Assembly (NCBI GenBank): GCA_021162845.1
Contig: JAGGXX010000027.1
Coordinates: forward strand, 1-64,000
Direction of reading: 5' to 3'
Origin: Thermoprotei archaeon
Lineage (GTDB): Archaea; Thermoproteota; Thermoprotei; QMSL01; B3-G16
DNA: 64,000 bases
The notes beneath the pieces were generated by a model, which searched no databases, was not told the DNA's origin, and worked only from the letters and a program-made list of their open reading frames with translations. Of the stretch, positions 55,708 to 63,843 are shown piece after piece. Within the stretch, counting starts at the first letter, position 1. Each line of letters opens with the position of its first letter. Position numbers and translations under genes: made by a program.

Positions 55708-57596
55708 CCTCCCCTAATCCTTGAAGCCCTCTCGCTAAACGATAGCTTAGCGTAGTCCCCTATTAAGACATAGGTCGCTACGGGACATGCCCTATTACAG
55801 AGGAGGCATCGATTGCATTTAAGAGCATCGATCTGGATGTCGGGTTCGACTTTCACGGCTCCCTTAGGACACCAGATCTCGCATAGCCCACAACGAGTGC
55901 ATAGGTTGGCCCTAGCTAGGAGGGTAAGGACTAAGGAAGCACTTTGACGTAGCCTATCCTCGGGTGCGCATATGCGGACTATACCATCCTTATTTACGTT
56001 AATGGCTATCTCTTTATCCTGTACGCAGATCCCATCCCTTCCCACCATAATACGTCCGCCGAGGAGCTTCAGTAGTTCCCTGGCCCTAAGTAAGCTTACA
56101 CCGCCGTTTATCCTCACGATAATCTGATCTCTTTCAAGCGATTGCACTATTACGTGAATGGCAGCTCGAGGTACGTTAAACTTTGACTGATCTATCCCTT
56201 CCTTATCTAAGAAGCGCTTGAAGTCACCAGGTAATCGTCTCCACCTCCATGCCCCATATCGAACCCACTCCTGAGGTAAGGAGTGCTTTTTAGCCCACGA
56301 GGTCAGGAACTCCTCCCAAGGCGTCCATAGCTCAGGATGCACTTCCTGGACTATGGCGAATTCAGCGAGCTCACAGGCAGGACATAACCAACATCCTATC
56401 CGATCTAAGCCTTGCCAGTAAAGGGTGTTCGCCTTAAGCCCATGTTTGAAGATGTACATCCACACGTCTAGGGCGGTCCAATCGTTTAAGGGGGCTATCA
56501 CTATGGCGTTGGGTATCCAGCGACTACGGGAGATAACGGGTATGGAAGCCCGACTTGCCGATTCGTATTTCCTCTGGCCTACTATGCTTAGCACACCACC
56601 CGGATAGTGGTCCTTGATGGCCTTGGCTATGGGGGCTAACTTACATACCTTACAGCACCATCGGTAATCTCTAGCCGGTGGGCCGAGCTTATGCATAGAG
56701 CTAAAGAACTTCCCGCCAGCTGATGCTATGATCACGTCTAACCCTAGGGACTCTCTTACCTTCTCGACGTTCTCTATGGTTTCGGGTAGCTCAATCCCGG
56801 TATCGTTAAATATAGCTTCGCTAAGTCCTACGCGTTCCGAACTTATGTGAGCTAACACGAGGCTGTCCTTGCCGCCGGAGAAGGAGATGAAGGCAGGCAA
56901 CCTGAACTTCTCTAGGCCATCATGTATCAATAGCTCCGCCTTATATGAGAGCATCTCTAAGCGATGCTCATTAGTGCGTATGGCATCCCTTATGGTGGAT
57001 GGGCGGTTTATATACCTAGGGGGGCTCGCCTTCCACGATTTAAGGACGTAAAGTCTTTGATTCCTTATAATCCTAGCCACGGCATGGTATTGGTCGTTCT
57101 TCGTGGCTACGGCTACAAACTTGCCCTTCTCATCTGGGAGTTGGGATTTAACTACATGTCCTCTATGTATGGTAAAACCGGGGGCTAATTTAGGCAAGTT
57201 TACTATGGCATAATAGCCCAGCTCCTCATATATCATCCTAGAAACGCCTTCGTAAAGGGGCTTAAATCTCCAATGACCCCCCTTGGGATCGTAGAAGCGA
57301 TGACCTATCACGGAGCCCCCTACGATGATCTCATCACCGGCATCGACGTAAGGCACCTTGTTCAGTAAGATCAGCTGATCACTTGGCAGGAGTAATGAGG
57401 TTAAGGAAGCATCTCCATACTCCCTGATGATCGCCTCTTCCGTTATCCGCCTATCAACACCCATCATGAACCGGACATCGCGTGGGGGAGTAGCTCTTAC
57501 CCTGATTATATTCCCCGGAGGCCGCCAACCCACTAATGGTACGTTTTTGTCCAAATCCCAGAAGATGTGAGCAGAAGGAGGGAGGCGAGGCTTCAT
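55704..57596 (-). CDS. PAPS-reductase-like (PP-loop) protein fused to dicluster ferredoxin
   Basis: The 630-residue protein has an N-terminal region of about 190 residues including a PUA-like part, a PAPS-reductase domain with FISFSGGKDSLVLAHIS (PP-loop, near 240), YRWCCKVCKLAPI and GCWLCPACELAEF, then a C-terminal 2[4Fe-4S] ferredoxin (CTRCGLCEIWC, CNRCLLCNRAC, near 580-615). Relatives such as M. jannaschii MJ0066 are thought to act in sulfur activation or tRNA thiolation; the role is not settled. The N-terminal zinc knuckle I recall from relatives (WCxxCNVPLxG) reads FWDLDKNVPLVG, without Cys. It is coupled to the ASCH gene downstream. Confidence 0.82.
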   Translation of the reverse strand: MKPRLPPSAHIFWDLDKNVPLVGWRPPGNIIRVRATPPRDVRFMMGVDRRITEEAIIREYGDASLTSLLLPSDQLILLNKVPYVDAGDEIIVGGSVIGHRFYDPKGGHWRFKPLYEGVSRMIYEELGYYAIVNLPKLAPGFTIHRGHVVKSQLPDEKGKFVAVATKNDQYHAVARIIRNQRLYVLKSWKASPPRYINRPSTIRDAIRTNEHRLEMLSYKAELLIHDGLEKFRLPAFISFSGGKDSLVLAHISSERVGLSEAIFNDTGIELPETIENVEKVRESLGLDVIIASAGGKFFSSMHKLGPPARDYRWCCKVCKLAPIAKAIKDHYPGGVLSIVGQRKYESASRASIPVISRSRWIPNAIVIAPLNDWTALDVWMYIFKHGLKANTLYWQGLDRIGCWLCPACELAEFAIVQEVHPELWTPWEEFLTSWAKKHSLPQEWVRYGAWRWRRLPGDFKRFLDKEGIDQSKFNVPRAAIHVIVQSLERDQIIVRINGGVSLLRARELLKLLGGRIMVGRDGICVQDKEIAINVNKDGIVRICAPEDRLRQSASLVLTLLARANLCTRCGLCEIWCPKGAVKVEPDIQIDALKCNRCLLCNRACPVATYVLIGDYAKLSFSERASRIRGG

Positions 57597-57639
57597 AGCG
57601 ACGTTAAAGATAGTAACTTGGAGGGATTAAAGCGTACCG

Positions 57640-58797
57640 TTAGGTTTGAGGCGTAACTTCACGTGCCTTATACCGCTTCACCAATCTATACGTGATCATT
57701 ATGGAGAAGAAAAAGATGGGTAGCAGGGACACTATCATCATCCCCAAGAAGCGGTACTCATGCGCCTTGCTTAAGGAGTGCCTAAGAGTGCTCCTTAACC
57801 TAATGATAATATCTTGAAGTAAGTCTAAGGCTTCAGCGTACTCCCCTTTGCTGACTTTAAGGGAGGCCTTAGTTAGAATTTGAAATCCCCTTTCGCGCTC
57901 TTCGCTGCTCATATATTGCCTACAGGCATTAAGGAGCATAGCAGCTAAGTTTAACCTTTTGCTCAGAACTGAGGGATTGGGGGCCAGGATCATCGAGCTA
58001 ATGTAGAGTAACAGGGCACCGAATATACTAGCGTCCTCGGATAACTCTATTCTGGGACCTGAGAGGAGAACCGGGGATCCATTATAGATATCCAGGACTA
58101 TCATGGGGTAGCCCAGCATGGAGGCTATGTTGCCCTCTGCCTTTTCCGCTGCCGAAAGTTTGAAGAGGGGAAGGGCTATACCTCTGACATTCATGACCGG
58201 ACCATTAGTTTCGATGACCGTTATGTTGGCTGGAAGGAGGTCAGGGGATGGTGAATTCTCAGCTACTAATATCACATTGCCTATGTAGTTGGTGATGAAA
58301 GAAATCACGTTAGGAGCTATCCCCCAGCCTTCATAGCTCGGCTCGAGACTCTCAAAGTAGAGTATCATGCTAGTGGCCGCGTAGGCTCCAGCAGATATGC
58401 CTATGTATCCCCCTCCTAAAGCTAAGAAGCGCTTTAGCGCTACCTCTCCTTCCTTACCAAAGGATTCTACGTACTTCTGCCCGCTCTCTCCCTCAGGCAT
58501 TATCAGCAGGTCGTAAAGTAGGGGGAACACATCGCTTTTCAGGTCAGAGAGATCCACTATGCTCCACGCCAGGGATACGTTTCTTAGGGCTTCTGAGGAG
58601 TTCAACGCCTCCAGTAACTTCACTATCCTAGCCACGCTTGAGCGGTTAGCACCTGGTCCCCCGTAGATTGCCACGTCTAACTTTAACTTATGGCCGTCCC
58701 GTTCGTGTGTAGCGGAATAAGCCAGCCTTGAGGCCGGTATAAAGAAGATGGTAAGGACATAAGAGAAGATTAACAAGTACGGTATGACACTCCTCAA
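57640..58797 (-). CDS. Secreted, membrane-anchored BPL_N/glutamine-amidotransferase-like protein, Cys to Ser
   Basis: The 385-residue protein has an N-terminal signal or anchor (YLLIFSYVLTIFFIP), a BPL_N-type amidotransferase-like domain (KLDVAIYGGPGAN, LLIMPEGESGQ, ALGGGYIGISAGAYAA near 135, where relatives have ICAGAY), a helical region, and a C-terminal TM (FLGMMIVSLLPIFFFSIMITY). The nucleophile Cys is Ser, so classic amidotransferase chemistry is unlikely. Its TTG start follows the biotin carboxylase TAG by one base, so the two are translated together. BPL_N precedes biotin-protein ligase in yeast; whether this protein touches biotin is unknown. Confidence 0.65.
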   Translation of the reverse strand: MRSVIPYLLIFSYVLTIFFIPASRLAYSATHERDGHKLKLDVAIYGGPGANRSSVARIVKLLEALNSSEALRNVSLAWSIVDLSDLKSDVFPLLYDLLIMPEGESGQKYVESFGKEGEVALKRFLALGGGYIGISAGAYAATSMILYFESLEPSYEGWGIAPNVISFITNYIGNVILVAENSPSPDLLPANITVIETNGPVMNVRGIALPLFKLSAAEKAEGNIASMLGYPMIVLDIYNGSPVLLSGPRIELSEDASIFGALLLYISSMILAPNPSVLSKRLNLAAMLLNACRQYMSSEERERGFQILTKASLKVSKGEYAEALDLLQDIIIRLRSTLRHSLSKAHEYRFLGMMIVSLLPIFFFSIMITYRLVKRYKAREVTPQT

Positions 58798-58798
58798 T

Positions 58799-60280
58799 CT
58801 AATCCTCCTCTAGACTTAGCAGCCTTCCTGATAGCTTCCACGTTATATTAGGCATGGGGATTACCTGTGGGGCAGGTCTTTCATGAGGCGCTACGGGAAG
58901 TGAAAGCCTTCTTATCGAGTAGGGTAAGCCCTTTAGGAGTAGTTCATCCACGTATCTCGTATCGTACTTCCCACTTACAAAGCGTTCATCGCTCATCACG
59001 GCCATGTGGAATGGGATGTTAGTCTTCACCCCCTCGATCACGAACTCCTCTAAGGCTCGTCGCATTCTGGCTATTGCCTTAGATCGATCTCTATCCCACA
59101 CTATCAACTTAGCTATAAGTGGATCATAGTACTCGCTGATCTGGGCCCCTGTGTAAACCCAGTCATCTACCCTAATACCGGGTCCACGTGGAGGTAAGTA
59201 ACAGTCTATCGTACCAGGCGAGGGCAGGAATCCGTTATAGGGATCCTCAGCATATATGCGGGCTTCTATGGCGTGGCCATTTGCAGTTATATCGCTCTGA
59301 TCTAACTCGAGCTCCATGCCAGCCGCTATCTTAATTTGCTCCTTAACTATATCCACTCCGACCAACATCTCTGTGACCGGATGTTCTACCTGGATCCTAG
59401 AATTAAGCTCCATAAAGAAGAAGCGCTCTTCATTCGGCACATATAGAAATTCTACGGTACCGGCATTCACGTAGCCAATAGCCTTTGCTACTCTAAGCGC
59501 AAGAGTTGTTACTAAGGCTCGTAAATCATCCCTTAAGGAGGGAGAAGGAGCTTCTTCAATCAGCTTTTGAAAGCGCCTTTGAATTGAACACTCGCGTTCG
59601 TACATGTGTATCACATTGCCTGCACTATCGGCCAGTATTTGGACCTCTATGTGTTTTGCATGAGGATAGAATTTCTCTATATAAAGGGCCTCATAGCCAA
59701 ATGCCGACCGAGCAAGTTCTAGACATACACGCATTGAGTCCTTCAGTTCCTCCGCGTTATGGCATACCTTCATGCCTACTCCTCCACCGCCGAAGCGCGG
59801 CTTAATCATCACAGGATAGCCTAATTTCTCTGCCTCCTCTAAAGCCTGATCTACGTCTTTCACTTCTTTAGAACTACCAGGGATAACGGGTACGCCTTTA
59901 CTCTTCAAGAATAGCTTGGCGTTCAGCTTGTCACCAGAGAACTCATGGACCCTCGCAGGAGGACCTATAAACGTTATGCCCTCTTCTTCGCATCTCCTGA
60001 CGAAGCGAGGATTTTGGGATAGGAAGCCATAGCCTGGGTGTATGGCGTCTACGTCCGCCTTCTTAGCTATTTGAAGTATTTTCTCTATGTTCAGATAGCT
60101 TTTTTCAGGCGAAGGCGAGCCTAGTGAAAAGGCTTCATCAGCCATGAGCACATGAAGAGACCTCCGATCAACGTTCGAGTAAATGGCAACTGTCCGTATA
60201 CCAAGCTCTTTACATGAACGTATTATCCGAACAGCGATCTCCCCTCGATTAGCTATTAGGATCTTATCGAAGAGAGACAT
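58799..60280 (-). CDS. accC: Biotin carboxylase subunit of acyl-CoA carboxylase
   Basis: The product is a biotin carboxylase: FDKILIANRGEIAVRIIRS at the start, DAIHPGYGFLSQNPRFV, ATP-grasp PRFGGGGVGMKVC (Gly-rich loop, about 170), YERECSIQRRFQKLIEEAPSP, MELNSRIQVEHPVTEMLVG, and a biotin-carboxylase C-terminal lid. It carboxylates biotin on the carrier using ATP and bicarbonate. I start it at the ATG 60280 (MSLFDKIL) since the family begins there, not at 60298. A 424-base gap, containing a possible ncRNA, separates it from the carrier gene. The short tail lacks a fused carrier. Confidence 0.95.
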   Translation of the reverse strand: MSLFDKILIANRGEIAVRIIRSCKELGIRTVAIYSNVDRRSLHVLMADEAFSLGSPSPEKSYLNIEKILQIAKKADVDAIHPGYGFLSQNPRFVRRCEEEGITFIGPPARVHEFSGDKLNAKLFLKSKGVPVIPGSSKEVKDVDQALEEAEKLGYPVMIKPRFGGGGVGMKVCHNAEELKDSMRVCLELARSAFGYEALYIEKFYPHAKHIEVQILADSAGNVIHMYERECSIQRRFQKLIEEAPSPSLRDDLRALVTTLALRVAKAIGYVNAGTVEFLYVPNEERFFFMELNSRIQVEHPVTEMLVGVDIVKEQIKIAAGMELELDQSDITANGHAIEARIYAEDPYNGFLPSPGTIDCYLPPRGPGIRVDDWVYTGAQISEYYDPLIAKLIVWDRDRSKAIARMRRALEEFVIEGVKTNIPFHMAVMSDERFVSGKYDTRYVDELLLKGLPYSIRRLSLPVAPHERPAPQVIPMPNITWKLSGRLLSLEED

Positions 60281-60335
60281 AAGGACACTGAACCTCAATC
60301 ACAAGAAGAATAGAAACGGGCTAATAAGCGTGATG

Positions 60336-60450
60336 GAAGAAAAAAGATTAACACAAAACATTTTACAAGGAGACTATTCCACCGGAGGACCTCTCTTGAA
60401 GGGGAAGGTCTTCATACTCCACCACCCCTGGGCTCCTCGTATCTCCAATA
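60336..60450 (-). ncRNA. Candidate structured RNA or long 5' leader upstream of the biotin carboxylase
   Basis: On the minus strand a TATA-like GTTTAAATATT (about 60469-60478) lies 25 bases before a GC-rich stretch closed by GGAGA (60442-60446) and TCTCC (60369-60373). Inside, GGAG(TATGAA)GACCT pairs with AGGTCCTCC as a bulged hairpin. A T-run (TCTTTTTTCTTCC, 60336-60347) follows. This reads as promoter, folded RNA and terminator, or as the accC leader. The rest of the gap, 60478-60721, is AT-rich with no gene that I can support. Confidence 0.35.
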
Positions 60451-60721
60451 AGTTGCATATGTAACGCAATATTTAAACATTTCGTTCATCGTATATTATT
60501 TTATAAATGTAAAGATCCAGAAATCTTAGAAACACACTTATCAAAGAATTCAGTTAGAAGGCGTTGCCTTAGATGATGTGTATTTATCATTCACTTAATG
60601 CAGGAATATCATTTATGTAAGCGTTACAAGGATAACGAAAAATATTCTCGTTCGATACGAGATTACGCGTTATTGGGAATGGCAGCAATCATGAGACGCG
60701 ATGTGCAACTCTTCAGCATTC

Positions 60722-61108
60722 TTATTCGAGGAGTACTAAGGGTTGATTTTGACGGACGCTTTCTGCCTCTCGTACTAAGAGCTTTTTCACGACTCCATTC
60801 ATGGGGCTTCTTACCTCCACCTGTGCTTTCATGGACTCCATTACGAGAAGGACATCGCCTTTCTTTACTTCATCACCTTCTCTAACTTTTATCGAGAGCA
60901 CTCTCCCGGGCATAGGGGCCCTTACTTCGCCTTTACGTACGATGGTTGGTGCTGGCAGGGTTCGCACCCTCCTTAAATTAGACGATAGGTCAGTGCTCTT
61001 AGAGAATGAGCTCGTAAGCTCTGAAAGCTTTCTCTCCATATCCTCTATCTCAACCTCAACCTCATATACTTTATCTTCTATGGTCACTCTGAACCGCCTA
61101 CGTTTCAT
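60722..61108 (-). CDS. accB: Biotin carboxyl carrier protein
   Basis: The 128-residue protein has a variable linker (about 30-60) and a biotinyl domain: VRAPMPGRVLSIKVREGDEVKKGDVLLVMESMKAQVEV, ending VRQNQPLVLLE. The biotinylated Lys is in ESMKA; most carriers have (A/S)MKM, so the residue after Lys is Ala instead of Met. It carries carboxybiotin from the biotin carboxylase to the carboxyltransferase. GGAGGTGATG lies just upstream of the ATG, at the end of the small subunit gene. Confidence 0.92.
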   Translation of the reverse strand: MKRRRFRVTIEDKVYEVEVEIEDMERKLSELTSSFSKSTDLSSNLRRVRTLPAPTIVRKGEVRAPMPGRVLSIKVREGDEVKKGDVLLVMESMKAQVEVRSPMNGVVKKLLVREAESVRQNQPLVLLE

Positions 61109-61115
61109 CCTTTCA

Positions 61116-61265
61116 TCACCTCCTTAGGATCTCGAGGCGGGCTGCTAGCTTCCAAAGTGAGGTATTATGCTTACCCTCATTAACACTGGCTACGGATCTA
61201 GCCTCCTTTAATGTTGAGAAAGCCACAGCAGCTATTAACGCGATGATCCTGGGGTCTTCTTCCAT
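61116..61265 (-). CDS. Small acyl-CoA carboxylase accessory subunit (epsilon-like), 49 residues
   Basis: This gene is missing from the ORF track. ATG 61265 starts four bases after the carboxyltransferase stop and TGA 61116-61118 lies seven bases before the carrier ATG. The product begins MEEDPRIIALIAAVAFSTL and ends SLWKLAARLEILRR. A hydrophobic alanine-rich helix followed by W-x-x-A-x-R-x-E-x-L is the pattern of small subunits found next to acyl-CoA carboxylase or decarboxylase genes. Position and pattern both support a structural subunit. Confidence 0.6.
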   Translation of the reverse strand: MEEDPRIIALIAAVAFSTLKEARSVASVNEGKHNTSLWKLAARLEILRR

Positions 61266-61269
61266 ATTC

Positions 61270-62820
61270 TCACACAGGCATTATCCCATGCTTTTTAGGT
61301 ACTTTAGGCTGTAGAGCCCGCTTAGAGCTTAATAATTCTAGGAGCTTTATGAGGAGCGGACGGGTTTCATGAGGTACTATGACTTTGTCTACATAGCCTC
61401 GAGACGTAGCAAAGTAGGGGTTAGCGAACCTTTCCCTGTATTGTTTCACGAACTTCTTGATCAGCTCCTCTCTATTCTCCGCCTTTGCTAACTCCCGCTT
61501 ATATATTATCTCCACGGCTCCTTCAGGGCCCATCACTGCGATTTCAGCGGTAGGCCAGGCTACTACGAAGTCAGCCCGCAAGTGCTTGCTCCCTAACGCT
61601 ATGTATCCTCCCCCATATGCTTTCCTCACTATCACCGTTATCTTAGGCACTGTGGCCTGAGAATACGCATATATTATCTTAGCACCATGGCGTATCACAC
61701 CGTTGTGCTCCTGGAAGGTACCAGGCAGGAAGCCAGGCACATCAACGAACGTTATGATAGGGATATTGAAGGCATCGCAGAATAGCACGAACCTCGATAT
61801 CTTATCCGAGGAGTTTATATCAAGCGCGCCCGCGTAGACCTTTGGCTGATTTGCTACTATGCCAACGGGCATGCCGTTAAGCCTTGCAAAGCCCACTATG
61901 ATATTGGGGGCAAAGAACTTATGCACTTCAAGGAATGAACCTCTATCGACTATATGCTCTATAATCATATACATGTCGTAAGGCTCCATGGGGTCTAAGG
62001 GAACTAGATCGTCTAATTCATAATCCATCCTCTCGGGATCGTCATCGCTTTCTACTATAGGAGGGTCCTCCATGTTATTAGAGGGCAGATAACTCAGTAG
62101 GTGCCTTATTAGGAGGAGCGCTTCTTCATCTGTTTCACTCATGAAATGCGCTACCCCGCTCATGGAAGCGTGGACCTCGGCTCCACCTAGTTCTTCGAAC
62201 GAGACCTCCTCGCCAGTAGCGGCTTTAACTACCTTCGGGCCGGTTATGAACATGAAGCTCTTCTTCGTCATTATAATGAAGTCTGCCAAGGCCGGGGAAT
62301 AGACAGCGCCTCCTGCACAGGGACCCATGATAGCTACTATTTGAGGGATGACCCCCGAGGCCAGTACGTTCCTATGGAATATCTCTCCATAGCCTTTAAG
62401 GGAGTCAACACCCTCTTGGATCCTAGCCCCTCCGGAATCATTAAGGCCGATGACGGGAACTCCTAGCTGCAATGCAGCATCATAGAGCTGACAAATCTTC
62501 TTAGCATGCATTTCTCCGACGCTACCACCAATCACCGTGAAGTCCTGAGCGTAGACCGCTACTACCCTTCCGTTTATCTTACCGAAGCCCGTTATGACCC
62601 CGTCCCCTAAATACCTCTTTTTGTCCATCCCGAAGTCGGTGCATCTATGCATGACGAATTCATCAAATTCTATGAAACTGCCCGGATCTAAGAGGAGTTC
62701 CATTCGTTCCCTGGCCGTGAGTTTACCCGAGGAATGTTGACGAGCAATGTAATTAGGCCCTCCACCAAGTAGGCTTTTCTGCCTAAGTTCCTCTAGCCTC
62801 TTGAAGGGATCTGAGCTCAT
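61270..62820 (-). CDS. pccB: Carboxyltransferase subunit (propionyl/methylmalonyl-CoA type)
   Basis: The 516-residue protein has the two crotonase-like domains of acyl-CoA carboxylase beta subunits: LTARERMELLLDPGSF, LNDSGGARIQEGVDSL, GPCAGGAVYSPALADFI, FVDVPGFLPGTFQEHNGVIRHGAK and AYGGGYIALGSKHLRADFV. It moves CO2 from carboxybiotin to an acyl-CoA (acetyl-, propionyl- or, in reverse, methylmalonyl-CoA). No membrane sodium-pump subunit (OadB) is present in the operon, so a carboxylase is more likely than a decarboxylase pump. The gene follows the PxpC-like gene by 12 bases and leads into the small subunit gene. Confidence 0.94.
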   Translation of the reverse strand: MSSDPFKRLEELRQKSLLGGGPNYIARQHSSGKLTARERMELLLDPGSFIEFDEFVMHRCTDFGMDKKRYLGDGVITGFGKINGRVVAVYAQDFTVIGGSVGEMHAKKICQLYDAALQLGVPVIGLNDSGGARIQEGVDSLKGYGEIFHRNVLASGVIPQIVAIMGPCAGGAVYSPALADFIIMTKKSFMFITGPKVVKAATGEEVSFEELGGAEVHASMSGVAHFMSETDEEALLLIRHLLSYLPSNNMEDPPIVESDDDPERMDYELDDLVPLDPMEPYDMYMIIEHIVDRGSFLEVHKFFAPNIIVGFARLNGMPVGIVANQPKVYAGALDINSSDKISRFVLFCDAFNIPIITFVDVPGFLPGTFQEHNGVIRHGAKIIYAYSQATVPKITVIVRKAYGGGYIALGSKHLRADFVVAWPTAEIAVMGPEGAVEIIYKRELAKAENREELIKKFVKQYRERFANPYFATSRGYVDKVIVPHETRPLLIKLLELLSSKRALQPKVPKKHGIMPV

Positions 62821-62832
62821 GGCAAAACACGC

Positions 62833-63780
62833 TCAGCTTAGCTCTTCAACCCAGGCTTCATAGAACTTATGACCAAAATGCAGTCTTACGAGCGTAGCAC
62901 CCCTTCGCAGGGCGTTAACTGCCATTTCTATGATACGCTTTACCTTATGTATTAAGCGAGCGTATGCCTCTTCCTCTCTAACAGCAAGCAAGGGGGATAT
63001 CCTCTTAAAGGAGATCTTGGCTCCTAGCGGAATTCGAGAGAGCATATCTATACTATTCCTAGGGAGAAAACCAAGAAGCGGTTGCTCCTCATTCGAAGGA
63101 TGAGATAATGCCACTAACCTATGTTTTTCACAGATCACTCCCCCTAAGGGGGGATCCATTTCCTCTAGATCAGAGACCGGTACCGTGCCTTTCGGCTCGA
63201 GCACCACACCCATGACCGGATCCTTATCGGCTAGGGCATAATCTTTCAACGCGTTATCCGCTTCAGAAAGGAGGACTAGCTTAAGATCAAAGTTATCTAC
63301 AGTAGGTATATAGCTTGGGGGTAAGTGACGAGCGGGTACCTCTAATAGTAACTCCTCAAAGGGCATGGTGGTAAGGCGCGGCTCAATTACATCCCCTGGT
63401 GCTAAGGAGTAACGCCCAGGGTGAGGTGTTTTAGGAGGAAGAGGGATCTCACCAGCTATCGCCATATATGCTACTGATCCCTCTTCCTCCGTCGATATGG
63501 AGATCTTACTACCCTTCCTCACAGGAATGCATTCCCAAAGGTTCTTTAATGGCTTCCTGTCTAATAGGACGTAGGCTTTACCGGTAACTGAGATTATGGC
63601 GTCTTCTAGGAATTCAAGCTCTACGAAACCCTTTGTTACCTCTAGGGCTGGAGATAGCTCCGGATTGCCTACTAATATATTAGATATGGAATACGCATAT
63701 GCATCGAGCGCCGCTGTACCATGCTTTAGGTCAGTTTCCTTGACTATGAAGGCATTACATTGTTTAAGAACCTTGAACAT
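62833..63780 (-). CDS. PxpC/KipA-like biotin-dependent carboxylation (AHS2) protein
   Basis: The 315-residue protein follows the AHS2/PxpC pattern: DAYAYSISNILVGNPELSPALEVTKGFVELEFLEDAIISVTGKAYVLLDRKPL and a later PGRYSLAPGDVIEP. This domain is found in 5-oxoprolinase subunit C, KipA and the C-terminal part of urea carboxylase. PxpA and PxpB partners are absent from the window. As the first gene of the carboxylase operon it may supply substrate recognition, or act on 5-oxoproline. Start ATG 63780; upstream lies a TATA. Confidence 0.7.
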   Translation of the reverse strand: MFKVLKQCNAFIVKETDLKHGTAALDAYAYSISNILVGNPELSPALEVTKGFVELEFLEDAIISVTGKAYVLLDRKPLKNLWECIPVRKGSKISISTEEEGSVAYMAIAGEIPLPPKTPHPGRYSLAPGDVIEPRLTTMPFEELLLEVPARHLPPSYIPTVDNFDLKLVLLSEADNALKDYALADKDPVMGVVLEPKGTVPVSDLEEMDPPLGGVICEKHRLVALSHPSNEEQPLLGFLPRNSIDMLSRIPLGAKISFKRISPLLAVREEEAYARLIHKVKRIIEMAVNALRRGATLVRLHFGHKFYEAWVEELS

Positions 63781-63833
63781 CGCTCGAACACCTAGTTCGA
63801 CAGTTACTTGAGTATCTCTTTAACGATCGTCGA

Positions 63834-63843
63834 GTATTTAAGG
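63834..63843 (-). promoter_or_regulatory. TATA box of the carboxylase operon
   Basis: CTTAAATACT on the minus strand about 55 bases before the PxpC-like ATG could drive the operon. A second TATA-like CCTTATAAG (about 63915-63924) is on the plus strand, pointing off the right edge. No further gene is visible to 64000. Confidence 0.4.

Noticed and set aside
60365-60458. 31-codon ORF on the minus strand before the biotin carboxylase (MQLIGDTRSPG)
   Set aside because: Its ATG lies only about 17 bases after the TATA-like box, which places it at or before the expected transcript start, and the peptide has no recognisable pattern.
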